Shown one piece after another: positions 1 to 5,739 of a DNA stretch of 16,665 bases. The stretch lies in assembly GCA_038063855.1 (NCBI GenBank), contig JBBTUF010000029.1, forward strand, positions 1 to 16,665. Direction: 5' to 3'. Position 1 is the first letter of the stretch. Each line of letters opens with the position of its first letter. Position numbers and translations under genes: made by a program. The DNA is from JBBTUF01 sp038063855. GTDB lineage: Bacteria; Patescibacteriota; Minisyncoccia; Ryanbacterales; GWA2-47-10b. Below the pieces are notes generated by a model that was not told the origin of the DNA, made no database searches, and saw only the letters and a program-made list of their open reading frames with translations.

Positions 1-169
1 GGTCGATTCAGATGATGGGCGCCGAAGGGGCCGCTGTACGGACGATGATGGGGTGAGGACCCAGCCGGAATCAGCTAGCAAGAAAAGAGCCAGATCGGGT
101 TCACCAATCTGTAAGTTTTGATTCCAAAATGAAGAAAAATGTAAAAAATTGAAAACTATCAAAAGAACA

Positions 170-200
170 AAAACCCATACAGCGCATGGGTTTTCTTTTA
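170..200 (+). terminator. Rho-independent terminator, probably bidirectional
   Basis: AAAACCCAT (170-178) pairs perfectly with ATGGGTTTT (186-194) around a 7-nt loop, followed by a T-rich run. The opposite side is A-rich, so the hairpin could also work on the minus strand. It lies about 50 nt after the possible stop codon at 119-121. Confidence 0.65.
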
Positions 201-296
201 TAAAAGGGCTTTCAATCTTTTACAAATCTTTTCTTTTTTTGTATAAAACTTACACACCAATGCCTCCACAGCTCCATCCGCCCGCCTCCTCATCGC

Positions 297-328
297 TTGG
301 CACGTGAGTATAGCATAGATATGCTATA
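297..328 (+). promoter_or_regulatory. Promoter overlapped by a perfect palindromic operator
   Basis: TTGGCA (297-302), a 17-nt spacer and TATGCT (320-325) form a plausible sigma-70-type promoter. Transcription would start near 332, which is the ATG of the next gene. The inverted repeat TATAGCAT - 4 nt - ATGCTATA (309-328) covers the spacer and the -10. This is the usual position for an autorepressor or other repressor site. The repeat is seen directly; its role is inference. Confidence 0.5.
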
Positions 329-331
329 TTC

Positions 332-652
332 ATGGCCATAGATGCAAGGCGACTCGAGAAGATCGACCAGGAGATTGAGCGGATTAAGCGGCAGCTCGGC
401 CGGATTGGTGTCGTGCGCCCGGGGTCGCTCACGAGGCAGTACAAGGACCCCAAGCACCACACCGGCGGGTACTACCAGGTCAGCTATACGCACCGCATGA
501 AGAGCAGGACGGCGTACGTGCAAGCCACCTTCGCCACGGAGGTCCGTCAGCAGATCCGGGAGTACAAGAAACTCAAGACGCTCATTGAGCGGTGGGTGGC
601 GCTCGGCATAGAACACTCCCAGCTCTCCATGCGACTGCGATCGTCGCGGTAG
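332..652 (+). CDS. DUF6788-like protein of unknown function
   Basis: A 106-residue basic protein. An N-terminal amphipathic helix rich in Glu/Lys/Arg (about 6-22) leads to the segment RPGSLTRQYKDPKHHTGGYY (about 29-48). A Ser-Tyr-Thr-His turn and a long helix with RQQIREYKKLKTLIERW (about 73-89) follow. The order PGS-x-x-xQY, GGYYQ-x-SYTH, RQ-x-xEYKxxK-x-LIERW, as I recall it, is that of the DUF6788 family, short proteins common on plasmids and near transposases. No function is established to my knowledge. Codons are strongly GC-ending, unlike everything after 1425. The start abuts the palindromic promoter and no Shine-Dalgarno is visible, so the mRNA may be leaderless. The stop is 3 nt before the next start, so the two genes are likely co-transcribed. 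Confidence 0.7.
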   Translation: MAIDARRLEKIDQEIERIKRQLGRIGVVRPGSLTRQYKDPKHHTGGYYQVSYTHRMKSRTAYVQATFATEVRQQIREYKKLKTLIERWVALGIEHSQLSMRLRSSR

Positions 653-655
653 GCG

Positions 656-1033
656 ATGGGGCCGAACGGGAAGCCGATGCCGCGTCGCAACACACAGCGT
701 CCCGCCGGGCACGACACGATCGAGCGTGACCCGGATGACCGGTTGCAACAGTCCGAGCAGGTGCTCTTGAACGTGCTCGATGCGCTAGAGCATGCCTCCG
801 TGGATCCTCAGGCAAGACAGATCGTCTGGGCCGACGCCAGCCGTCTTTCTGTCGAGGAGACTGTGCAACGAATACACGCGCAGTCCGGGATGCCACTCGA
901 TGGGATCGAGTCTCACGTCATCGGCTGGCTGGAAATGATCTACGAACCCCCAGGCCTCAATGACCACCAGATGGAAGAGTTCGAGCGACTCATCGAGCAA
1001 TGGATCACACCCTACGACGATGAGGTGCTCTAG
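656..1033 (+). CDS. Hypothetical acidic protein, partner of the DUF6788-like gene
   Basis: A 125-residue protein that I do not recognise. The first 15 or so residues are basic and disordered-looking. The rest is acidic and mostly helical, with a Trp/Asp segment (VWADASRLSVEETVQRIHA, about 58-76) and a C-terminal acidic tail ending YDDEVL. There is no membrane segment or signal peptide. Codon third positions are strongly G/C, matching the upstream gene, which supports real coding. It begins 3 nt after the upstream stop. An internal ATG at 677 has GGGAAG just before it and is an alternative start that would remove seven residues. The tight spacing suggests that the two products act together, but neither sequence names the activity. 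Confidence 0.55.
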   Translation: MGPNGKPMPRRNTQRPAGHDTIERDPDDRLQQSEQVLLNVLDALEHASVDPQARQIVWADASRLSVEETVQRIHAQSGMPLDGIESHVIGWLEMIYEPPGLNDHQMEEFERLIEQWITPYDDEVL

Positions 1034-1058
1034 GTCCGGTCATTTACCCGAGAACTCG

Positions 1059-1072
1059 GTACTCACGAGTAC
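1059..1072. repeat. Short perfect inverted repeat
   Basis: GTACTC (1059-1064) and GAGTAC (1067-1072) are separated by 2 nt, between the end of the GC-rich gene at 1033 and the convergent gene remnant at 1301-1420. There is no T-tract, so it is not an obvious terminator. The rest of 1034-1300 shows no supported gene. Confidence 0.3.
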
Positions 1073-1300
1073 TATAGGAGATCAGAAATTAGGAAGCACA
1101 CTGAAACGAGATCCAATAACGTATATAAGAATGGACGCATGTAGATGGAGTGTGTATCATGTGGAGTAGGGGGCGGTGCGGGCGCTGGAGAAGGCTCGTT
1201 GCCCCAGCCGTTGTTGCCGCCTCGGCATAGCTTCCCGTCTTTCACTGAGAGCCGAGAGCGCTGATACTGACCCCCATGGGGAGAAAAGTCGTGGGAGTCC

Positions 1301-1420
1301 CTACGCCGCGACCGACTGCTCTTCGGAAGACTCTTTGCGGGGCAACCGCCGGAGCTTATCGAGGTCGGCCTCGGAGTCCGGTGAGAGGGCAAAGGTTCGA
1401 ACATCGTCCAAGAAGGCCAG
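1301..1420 (-). pseudogene. Truncated 3' end of a high-GC gene on the minus strand
   Basis: Reading the minus strand from 1420 down to the TAG at 1303-1301 gives 39 codons beginning LAFLDDVRTFALSPDSEADL and ending EEQSVAA. Roughly four fifths of the third positions are G or C, the same bias as the genes at 332-1033 and opposite to pyrD. This is what the C-terminus of a real gene from a GC-rich source looks like. An in-frame TAG at 1423-1421 marks the point where the frame meets AT-rich DNA, so the rest of the gene is missing. The family is not recognised. It is most likely the edge of a transferred segment or of a misjoined contig. Confidence 0.5.
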
Positions 1421-1424
1421 CTAT

Positions 1425-2543
1425 ATGTACGCATTGAGTGGGTTTTTGTATAGAAATGTCATAAAAAGAATTTTATTTCTGTTTCCAGCAGACGATGTTC
1501 ATGAATTTTTTCTGCATACCGGAAGGCGGTTTGGGCGGTCATCATTTTTTAAAAGCATTATACGAATGGCGTGGCGGTATGATGATCCAATTTTAGAACA
1601 AATAGTGTGTGGTTTAGTTTTTAAAAATCCTATTGGGCTTTCAGCGGGGTTTGATTACAACGCAGATCTTGTCGAAATTTTACCGAGCATTGGGTTTGGA
1701 TTTCACACAATTGGTACGCTTACGCACGAGTCGTATGAAGGCAACACACCACCAATGCTTGGGCGTCTTCCGCGTTCACGGTCGTTATTGGTTAATAAAG
1801 GTTTTAAAAACAAAGGAATTACGCACGTGCTTGCTCAAATGCCGTCAGGCGAGCGCAGTGCATTGCGGGGGGTAAGTATTGGAGCCACAAACAAAGCGTA
1901 TCCCGATTTTAATGCTATGGTTGAAAATCTTGTGGCAGGTTTCCGCGACGCCGAGCGTTTTAAGAATTTTGATTATTATGAGCTCAATATCAGTTGCCCT
2001 AATTTGCTTAATCTACAAAATCTTAAAGAACAGCTTGCATCTTCCGCGGGGCTCGAGGTAGCACTCATGCGTCTTTCAGCGCTTCAGCTCAAGCGTCCAG
2101 TTTTTATAAAAATGCCACTCGAGCGAACAGTCGATGATATAAAAAAACTTGTTGACGTGGCTGCCCCACATTCGTTTATCAGCGGATTAATATTTTCAAA
2201 TCTTGCCAAAGACCGCTCCAACCCCGCATTTGATCGTGATGAGGTCGAAAAAGCAGGGGCGGGGAATTTTAGCGGTAAGCCGGTCGAAAAAAAATCAAAC
2301 GAATTGTTGCGATACGCATATAAAACGTATCATGAGCGTTTCATATTAATTGGTGTTGGTGGTGTTTTTACAGCAGAGGATGCGTATCAAAAAATATGTT
2401 TTGGGGCTTCGTTGGTTCAATTGATTACCGGGATGGTTTTTATGGGGCCTCAACAGATCGGATCTATTAACAAGGGCGTTGCAGAGCTATTAAGGAAAGA
2501 CAACTTTCACAATATCCAAGAGGCGATTGGTGTTCGAGTATAA
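1425..2543 (+). CDS. pyrD: Dihydroorotate dehydrogenase, class 2-like (divergent)
   Basis: Oxidises dihydroorotate to orotate, the fourth step of pyrimidine synthesis; class 2 enzymes use quinone at the membrane. The protein is 372 residues. It has a class 2-type N-terminal helical segment (about 1-40, hydrophobic, with PADDVHEFFLHTGRRFG), the barrel opening NPIGLSAGFDYN (about 68-79), GFGFHTIGT and GNTPPMLGRLP, the substrate loop NISCPN (188-193), the FMN-phosphate loop GVGGVFTAEDAY (from 310) and LITGMVFMGP near the C-terminus. Two positions are unusual: Tyr78 sits where GFDK normally gives Lys, and Cys191 where class 2 normally has the Ser base. The open frame extends upstream to 1176, but those codons are GC-rich and unlike the protein. 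The ATG at 1425, with AGAAGG 8 nt upstream, is therefore chosen. Confidence 0.85.
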   Translation: MYALSGFLYRNVIKRILFLFPADDVHEFFLHTGRRFGRSSFFKSIIRMAWRYDDPILEQIVCGLVFKNPIGLSAGFDYNADLVEILPSIGFGFHTIGTLTHESYEGNTPPMLGRLPRSRSLLVNKGFKNKGITHVLAQMPSGERSALRGVSIGATNKAYPDFNAMVENLVAGFRDAERFKNFDYYELNISCPNLLNLQNLKEQLASSAGLEVALMRLSALQLKRPVFIKMPLERTVDDIKKLVDVAAPHSFISGLIFSNLAKDRSNPAFDRDEVEKAGAGNFSGKPVEKKSNELLRYAYKTYHERFILIGVGGVFTAEDAYQKICFGASLVQLITGMVFMGPQQIGSINKGVAELLRKDNFHNIQEAIGVRV

Positions 2544-2580
2544 TTATGTTACGCATACTAGATATAACTCACTAATTTTT

Positions 2581-3534
2581 ATGTCTTCAAAAAATAGACC
2601 ATTCATATTGATAACTGAACCGGAATATTTTACTCCGCAATCTATAAAAATAATGCAACGAGTTGGCGAGGTAAAAGCCGAGAGACTATCAAGGGGCAGT
2701 CTTATAAAAATCATTCCACGGGTAAATATTCTTGTTGTACGAGTAGAGACAACAGTAAACGTTTCGCTTTTAAAGTTAGCTTCAAACCTTCAATGCATAG
2801 TTTCAGCTACAACAGGAACCAACCATATTGATGTAAAATATCTTGCCTCAAGAAATATACCGTTTTTTCATCTCTCTGGAATTCATTCGGTTCCAACCGC
2901 AGAACATACAATTGCCCTGCTGATATCGGCGGCAAGGCGAATCCCTTTTGCACATCAGAGTATGGAAACGGGTGTTTGGAAAAGATGGGAGTATATCGGC
3001 ACCGAAATAGATGGTAAAATTTTGGGCATTGTTGGGGTTGGTCGTATTGGAAGTGAGGTAGCAAAACGTGCGAAGGGTTTGGGTCTTGAAGTTATTGGAT
3101 ATGATCCATATCTTTCTGAGAGTGAAATCAAATTGAAACACGCAAAAAAGGTAAATTTTGAGACTTTTCTTCGGAAGAGCGATTTTATTTCTATACACAC
3201 ACCCCTCACAGAGGAAACGCACAACATGATAAGTTTTAAACATTTTAAGAAAATGAAGCCGTCTGCAATTCTTGTGAATACTGCACGTGGAGCCATCATA
3301 AATACAAAAGCACTTCTTCAAGCGCTTGTGCAAAATAAAATTAATTCAGCTGCCTTGGATGTGTACAATGAAGAGCCGCTCTCTAAAAATAGTTCTCTCA
3401 TTCAATATGCAAAGAATAATACTAATCTCATTCTCACTCCTCATATTGCAGCGTCTACAAAAGAAGCTATCGAGAGAGCATCTCTCTATACTGCAAACAC
3501 GGTTACAAAATTTTTACGTCAAAATCATACATAG
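2581..3534 (+). CDS. D-isomer-specific 2-hydroxyacid dehydrogenase (SerA/hydroxypyruvate reductase type)
   Basis: An NAD-dependent oxidoreductase interconverting a 2-hydroxyacid and a 2-ketoacid, 317 residues. The catalytic triad is complete: Arg236 (NTARGA), Glu265 (YNEEP) and His288 (LTPHIAAST). Its 29- and 23-residue spacings equal those I recall for E. coli SerA (Arg240, Glu269, His292). The Rossmann motif is G152-x-G154-xx-G157, and Asp175 (GYDP) at the end of the second strand points to NAD rather than NADP. There is no C-terminal ACT domain, so serine feedback of the SerA kind is not expected. Candidate substrates are 3-phosphoglycerate, glyoxylate/hydroxypyruvate or lactate; the sequence does not decide. 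The frame is open from 2527, but that overlaps pyrD, and the ATG at 2581 begins the conserved fold. It lies 37 nt after pyrD on the same strand. Confidence 0.85.
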   Translation: MSSKNRPFILITEPEYFTPQSIKIMQRVGEVKAERLSRGSLIKIIPRVNILVVRVETTVNVSLLKLASNLQCIVSATTGTNHIDVKYLASRNIPFFHLSGIHSVPTAEHTIALLISAARRIPFAHQSMETGVWKRWEYIGTEIDGKILGIVGVGRIGSEVAKRAKGLGLEVIGYDPYLSESEIKLKHAKKVNFETFLRKSDFISIHTPLTEETHNMISFKHFKKMKPSAILVNTARGAIINTKALLQALVQNKINSAALDVYNEEPLSKNSSLIQYAKNNTNLILTPHIAASTKEAIERASLYTANTVTKFLRQNHT

Positions 3535-3539
3535 CGGTC

Positions 3540-3568
3540 TTGCTTTTTGATGAATTTCGAATTATCCT
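3540..3568 (+). promoter_or_regulatory. Weak candidate promoter before the DsbA-like gene
   Basis: TTGCTT (3540-3545), 17 nt, TATCCT (3563-3568). Matches to consensus are modest. The position would start transcription at about 3575, almost at the ATG at 3577, as seen for several other genes here. Confidence 0.25.
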
Positions 3569-3576
3569 ATGTACAT

Positions 3577-4380
3577 ATGGATATTCAAACAAATCTCGAA
3601 CCACAAAATCCGGAGACCGATGGGGGATTGCCACAACCCACACTTCCACCACCAACTCAGCCTGCCTCGCCAGGTGGGCAAAATACAAGCCTTGCCGTCC
3701 CCGTTTCTATAGTTATTGCTGGTGCCCTCATCGCGTTTGCAGTGTATAGTAGCCCGAATAAAATAGCGGCACCCACAGGGGCTGCAAATAACGCAGCAGC
3801 TGACGTCGCAGGAGCTGTCGAATTAAGAGCGGTCGATAATTCCGATCATATTTTAGGCAATCCAAACGCTCAGGTGAAAGTTATTGAATTTTCTGATACA
3901 GAATGTCCGTTTTGCAAGCGTTTTCACACAACGATGCAACAAGTCATGAACGAATATGGTAAGGATGGCCGTGTTGCATGGGTATATCGCCACTTGCCAC
4001 TTGACTCGTTGCACCCAAAAGCTCGAAAGGAAGCAGAAGCTACAGAATGTGCGTTTAAGCTTGGAGGTAACGAAAAATTCTGGGCGTACCTTGACAAAAT
4101 TTTTGAAGTTACACCAACAAACAATGGTTTAGACCTGGCTCTTTTGCCAAAACTTGCTTCTGATTTAGGAATCGACAAAGCTGCATTTGAACAGTGTCTT
4201 AATAGTGGGGAATTTGCGGCCGCTATTACTAAAAGCATTGAAGAGGGTACAAAGGCTGGCGCGCAGGGCACTCCGTACTCATTGGTTGTTACAAAAAGTG
4301 GGAAGAAACTACCAATCAATGGTGCTTTGCCGTATGATTCAGTAAAGCAAATTATTGACAGCGCTTTGGCCGAAAAATAA
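3577..4380 (+). CDS. Membrane-anchored DsbA-family thiol:disulfide oxidoreductase
   Basis: A 267-residue protein that probably introduces or shuffles disulfides in exported proteins. A short Pro-rich cytoplasmic tail (1-37) is followed by one transmembrane segment (about 38-57, LAVPVSIVIAGALIAFAVY), an Ala-rich linker and a DsbA/thioredoxin fold outside the membrane. The active site is Cys110-Pro-Phe-Cys113, preceded by VIEFSDTECPFC. The cis-proline loop is GTPYS near residue 232. A second pair, Cys158 (ATECAFK) and Cys207 (EQCLNS), lies in the helical insertion and could form a structural disulfide. Two earlier in-frame ATGs (3547, 3550) would add a non-conserved leader; 3577 is preferred because it follows a promoter-like element and gives a normal N-in anchor. 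No VKOR or DsbB partner is in the window. A terminator closes the unit 24 nt after the stop. Confidence 0.88.
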   Translation: MDIQTNLEPQNPETDGGLPQPTLPPPTQPASPGGQNTSLAVPVSIVIAGALIAFAVYSSPNKIAAPTGAANNAAADVAGAVELRAVDNSDHILGNPNAQVKVIEFSDTECPFCKRFHTTMQQVMNEYGKDGRVAWVYRHLPLDSLHPKARKEAEATECAFKLGGNEKFWAYLDKIFEVTPTNNGLDLALLPKLASDLGIDKAAFEQCLNSGEFAAAITKSIEEGTKAGAQGTPYSLVVTKSGKKLPINGALPYDSVKQIIDSALAEK

Positions 4381-4404
4381 AGTAAAATTCTATCAGACAT
4401 AAGT

Positions 4405-4452
4405 AAAAAAAACAGCCCCGCCCGTCTTCTTGACAGGTGGGGCTGTTTTTTC
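4405..4452 (+). terminator. Strong rho-independent terminator
   Basis: AACAGCCCC (4411-4419) pairs with GGGGCTGTT (4439-4447). The stem continues inward as GTC/GAC after a mismatch, and outward as A-tract/T-tract pairs. A run of T ends at 4451. It terminates the transcript through the DsbA-like gene at 4380. Confidence 0.9.
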
Positions 4453-4458
4453 TAATGT
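4430..4458 (+). promoter_or_regulatory. Candidate promoter whose -35 lies inside the terminator hairpin
   Basis: A consensus TTGACA occupies 4430-4435, in the loop and inner 3' arm of the terminator. After 17 nt comes TAATGT (4453-4458), a poor -10. Transcription would start near 4465, the second in-frame ATG of the next gene. The -35 is exact; the -10 is only a half match, so the call is tentative. Confidence 0.4.
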
Positions 4459-5037
4459 ATGTCCATGACTGATATAAATATCGAAACTCTTACCAACAAG
4501 CTTTATCAAGTGACCGATAGAATGGATGATCAAGATTCGCTCAAATGGAAGCTTCGTTCTTCAGCCCTTGAGATATCAGAAGTAATGTTTCATGATACTC
4601 ATGAAATGTCTTTTAGCGCTGAAGAAGAAAATACAAAGCGGAAAGCATTTCTTTTTGAAAATATAATTTTTCTGCTCGGTCTTGCAAGTTCTCAATTTCA
4701 TATTGCGCGAAGCAATTTTGAAACACTTCAGCGCGAATACAGAAGTGTTTTTAGCATTAAGTCGAATTTGAAAATCGAACAAATTACGTCTGAAAACAAC
4801 AAAAAAACAGAAATTCTTGAGAAAGAAATAACTCCCGAACCGTTTGTTCGCCAGAATAAGATCATGAATTATCTCAATGAAAGACACGTCGCAAGTATTG
4901 GGGAGCTGGTCGTATTTTTTGAGAGCTCAGTGAGTGATAAAACGCTTCAACGCGATCTTGGTGAATTGGTTGCGCAGGGAAAGGTACGAGCCGATGGCGA
5001 AAAACGTTGGAGAGTGTATTCACTCTCCAATGCGTAA
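4459..5037 (+). CDS. Winged-helix (DeoR-like HTH) putative regulator
   Basis: A 192-residue soluble protein. The N-terminal half (about 1-110) is helical, beginning TLTNKLYQVTDRMDDQDSLK, and resembles a helical domain I associate with small uncharacterised proteins of CPR bacteria. A charged Lys/Glu linker (about 110-130) follows. The C-terminal part (131-188) is a winged helix: RQNKIMNYLNERH, then SIGELVVFFESSVSDKTLQR as helix-turn-helix with recognition helix DKTLQRDLGELVAQG, then the wing KVRADGEKRWRVYSL. This is the DeoR-type arrangement, so DNA binding is likely; the effector and targets are unknown. ATGs at 4459 and 4465 are both possible. The second fits the promoter spacing if the message is leaderless. 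The 15-bp inverted repeat just after the stop is one candidate target. Confidence 0.75.
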   Translation: MSMTDINIETLTNKLYQVTDRMDDQDSLKWKLRSSALEISEVMFHDTHEMSFSAEEENTKRKAFLFENIIFLLGLASSQFHIARSNFETLQREYRSVFSIKSNLKIEQITSENNKKTEILEKEITPEPFVRQNKIMNYLNERHVASIGELVVFFESSVSDKTLQRDLGELVAQGKVRADGEKRWRVYSLSNA

Positions 5038-5041
5038 AGTT

Positions 5042-5082
5042 ATATCGGACATTTATTTATTTTCAATATAAATGTCCGATAT
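5042..5082. repeat. 15-bp perfect inverted repeat after the regulator gene
   Basis: ATATCGGACATTTAT (5042-5056) and ATAAATGTCCGATAT (5068-5082) are exact reverse complements around an 11-nt A/T-rich loop. The element begins 5 nt after the stop codon. No T-run follows, so a standard intrinsic terminator is not a good fit. It may be an operator or an mRNA 3' hairpin. A related sequence, TATCAGACAT, occurs at 4391-4400 before the same gene. Confidence 0.75.
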
Positions 5083-5148
5083 TACAAAATAGTTAATAAA
5101 TAATATTATCTTGCCGACTTATCCAACGTTTTTGTGAGTATTATTTTC

Positions 5149-5177
5149 TTGACATGCGTCGCAAGCAATTCTATACT
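5149..5177 (+). promoter_or_regulatory. Near-consensus sigma-70-type promoter
   Basis: TTGACA (5149-5154), exactly 17 nt, TATACT (5172-5177). All six -35 bases and five of six -10 bases match consensus, so this is the best promoter in the window. The start would be near 5184, about 556 nt before the ATG of the surface-protein gene. A second, weaker candidate (TTGTAG 5225-5230, 18 nt, TATAAT 5249-5254) lies just downstream. Confidence 0.7.
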
Positions 5178-5479
5178 CGGTATAGGTTTATAGGCAAAGG
5201 ATGTGTTATCCACAAGTTTTTCATTTGTAGCTGATTTCTACCATGGTCTATAATAAGAAATGGTGACTGAAGCATTTGATATGTACCGATATATAAAGAG
5301 TTTTTAAGGAAGCCAGGTAATGGCTTGTTTAGCCTATTGTAGAGAGTTTTGTTCTGGTCTGAATAATTGTGTGCAATAAGGGATTTTAGCGAATAGTTGC
5401 ATATAATCTTCAGGTCGAAACGATAGTACTGGTTGCCCGAATGGCCTTTGAAAAATGAATAAAGAAATGCAAGTTATAG

Positions 5480-5503
5480 AATAAAATCTTATTTTATTTT
5501 TTT
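5480..5503 (+). terminator. Weak A/T-rich terminator-like hairpin in the leader
   Basis: AATAAAAT (5480-5487) pairs with ATTTTATT (5491-5498) around a 3-nt loop, followed by five T residues. With only A-T pairs the stem is weak, so any termination would be partial and might be regulated. Confidence 0.35.
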
Positions 5504-5515
5504 GCTTTTATTTTT

Positions 5516-5604
5516 GAAGGCATGTTGGTCGCCTTCAGTTTCACTTTTGTTTTTGTAGAAGCCGTTTTTAGAAAAACAAAAGTGGGGCTGAAGAAAAATG
5601 CCCC
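5516..5604 (+). promoter_or_regulatory. Three overlapping, mutually exclusive RNA hairpins
   Basis: Hairpin A pairs GAAGGC (5516-5521) with GCCTTC (5531-5536). Hairpin B pairs 5533-5554 with 5572-5593: CTTCAG, then TTT opposite GGG as three G-U pairs, then CACTTTTGTTTTT with its exact complement. This gives 22 consecutive RNA pairs around a 17-nt loop. Hairpin C pairs GGGGC (5584-5588) with GCCCC (5600-5604). A and B share 5533-5536, and B and C share 5584-5588. Only A plus C, or B alone, can form fully. The layout resembles leader switches, but no ligand or protein partner is indicated. Confidence 0.5.
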
Positions 5605-5722
5605 AAGTCTAAGAGTTATAAAAGTAGAAGAAGATAGAAATTAGGGAAGAGTTTAGTTAGATTATGGAAGCTTTGATGCGCATTCCTTTGGTCGAGGCGT
5701 GCGGATTACGGCAAACAATTAT

Positions 5723-5727
5723 AAGGA
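5723..5727 (+). promoter_or_regulatory. Ribosome binding site of the surface-protein gene
   Basis: AAGGA lies 12 nt before the ATG at 5740, a slightly long spacing in a very A/T-rich, open context. It is one of the few Shine-Dalgarno-like sequences in the window and supports the start at 5740. Confidence 0.5.
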
Positions 5728-5739
5728 ATAATTATATAC

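Larger units (their letters stand above)
1..331. other. Left-end stretch without a confident gene
   Basis: Bases 1-110 are GC-rich and bases 110-250 are very AT-rich. A frame open from base 2 to a TGA at 119-121 (39 codons, ending in a Lys/Arg-rich tail) could be the 3' end of a plus-strand gene cut by the window edge, which would suit the terminator at 170-200. It is too short and too mixed in codon use to call. From about 250 composition turns GC-rich and leads into the promoter of the gene at 332. Nothing else recognisable was seen. Confidence 0.4.
5184..5739 (+). other. Long non-coding leader or leader plus small RNA
   Basis: No open frame of 60 codons exists on either strand between 5038 and 5739. 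From the promoter at 5149-5177 the transcript would contain small hairpins, for example AAGCCA - 5 nt - TGGCTT at 5310-5326. It then reaches a weak A/T stem followed by T residues at 5480-5503, then the overlapping hairpins at 5516-5604, and finally the start of the 1216-aa surface protein. Two readings are possible: one continuous 5' UTR, or a roughly 320-nt RNA ending near 5503. I looked for tmRNA, RNase P and SRP RNA signatures and saw none. Confidence 0.45.

Noticed and set aside
2..121. Frame open from the window edge to a TGA at 119-121
   Set aside because: Only 39 codons with no recognisable sequence and inconsistent codon bias; the terminator at 170-200 fits but is not enough to call a gene.
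1272..1281. CCCCATGGGG palindrome
   Set aside because: Ten bases in GC-rich DNA with no link to a promoter or terminator; chance is sufficient.
1391..1405. GGTTCGAAC resembling a tRNA T-loop
   Set aside because: The flanking bases do not form a T-stem, and no acceptor or anticodon arms are present.
1176..1424. N-terminal extension of pyrD by 83 codons in the same open frame
   Set aside because: Codon use and composition belong to the GC-rich segment, the residues are Arg/Ser-rich without family similarity, and a better frame lies on the other strand.
1072..1434. 120-codon minus-strand open frame
   Set aside because: Another minus-strand frame in the same DNA (1301-1420) shows much stronger coding bias, and this one gives a Pro/Ser/Arg-rich product without recognisable features.
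5119..5214. Possible replication origin: a consensus DnaA box TTATCCACA at 5206-5214 and a near match at 5119-5127 in A/T-rich non-coding DNA
   Set aside because: Only one exact box, no cluster, and no dnaA, rpmH or other origin genes nearby; the segment is better explained as a leader.
5398..5407. TATAAT at 5402-5407 as a promoter for the surface-protein gene
   Set aside because: No acceptable -35 at 16-18 nt and the TG lies two bases away, so the extended -10 form does not fit.
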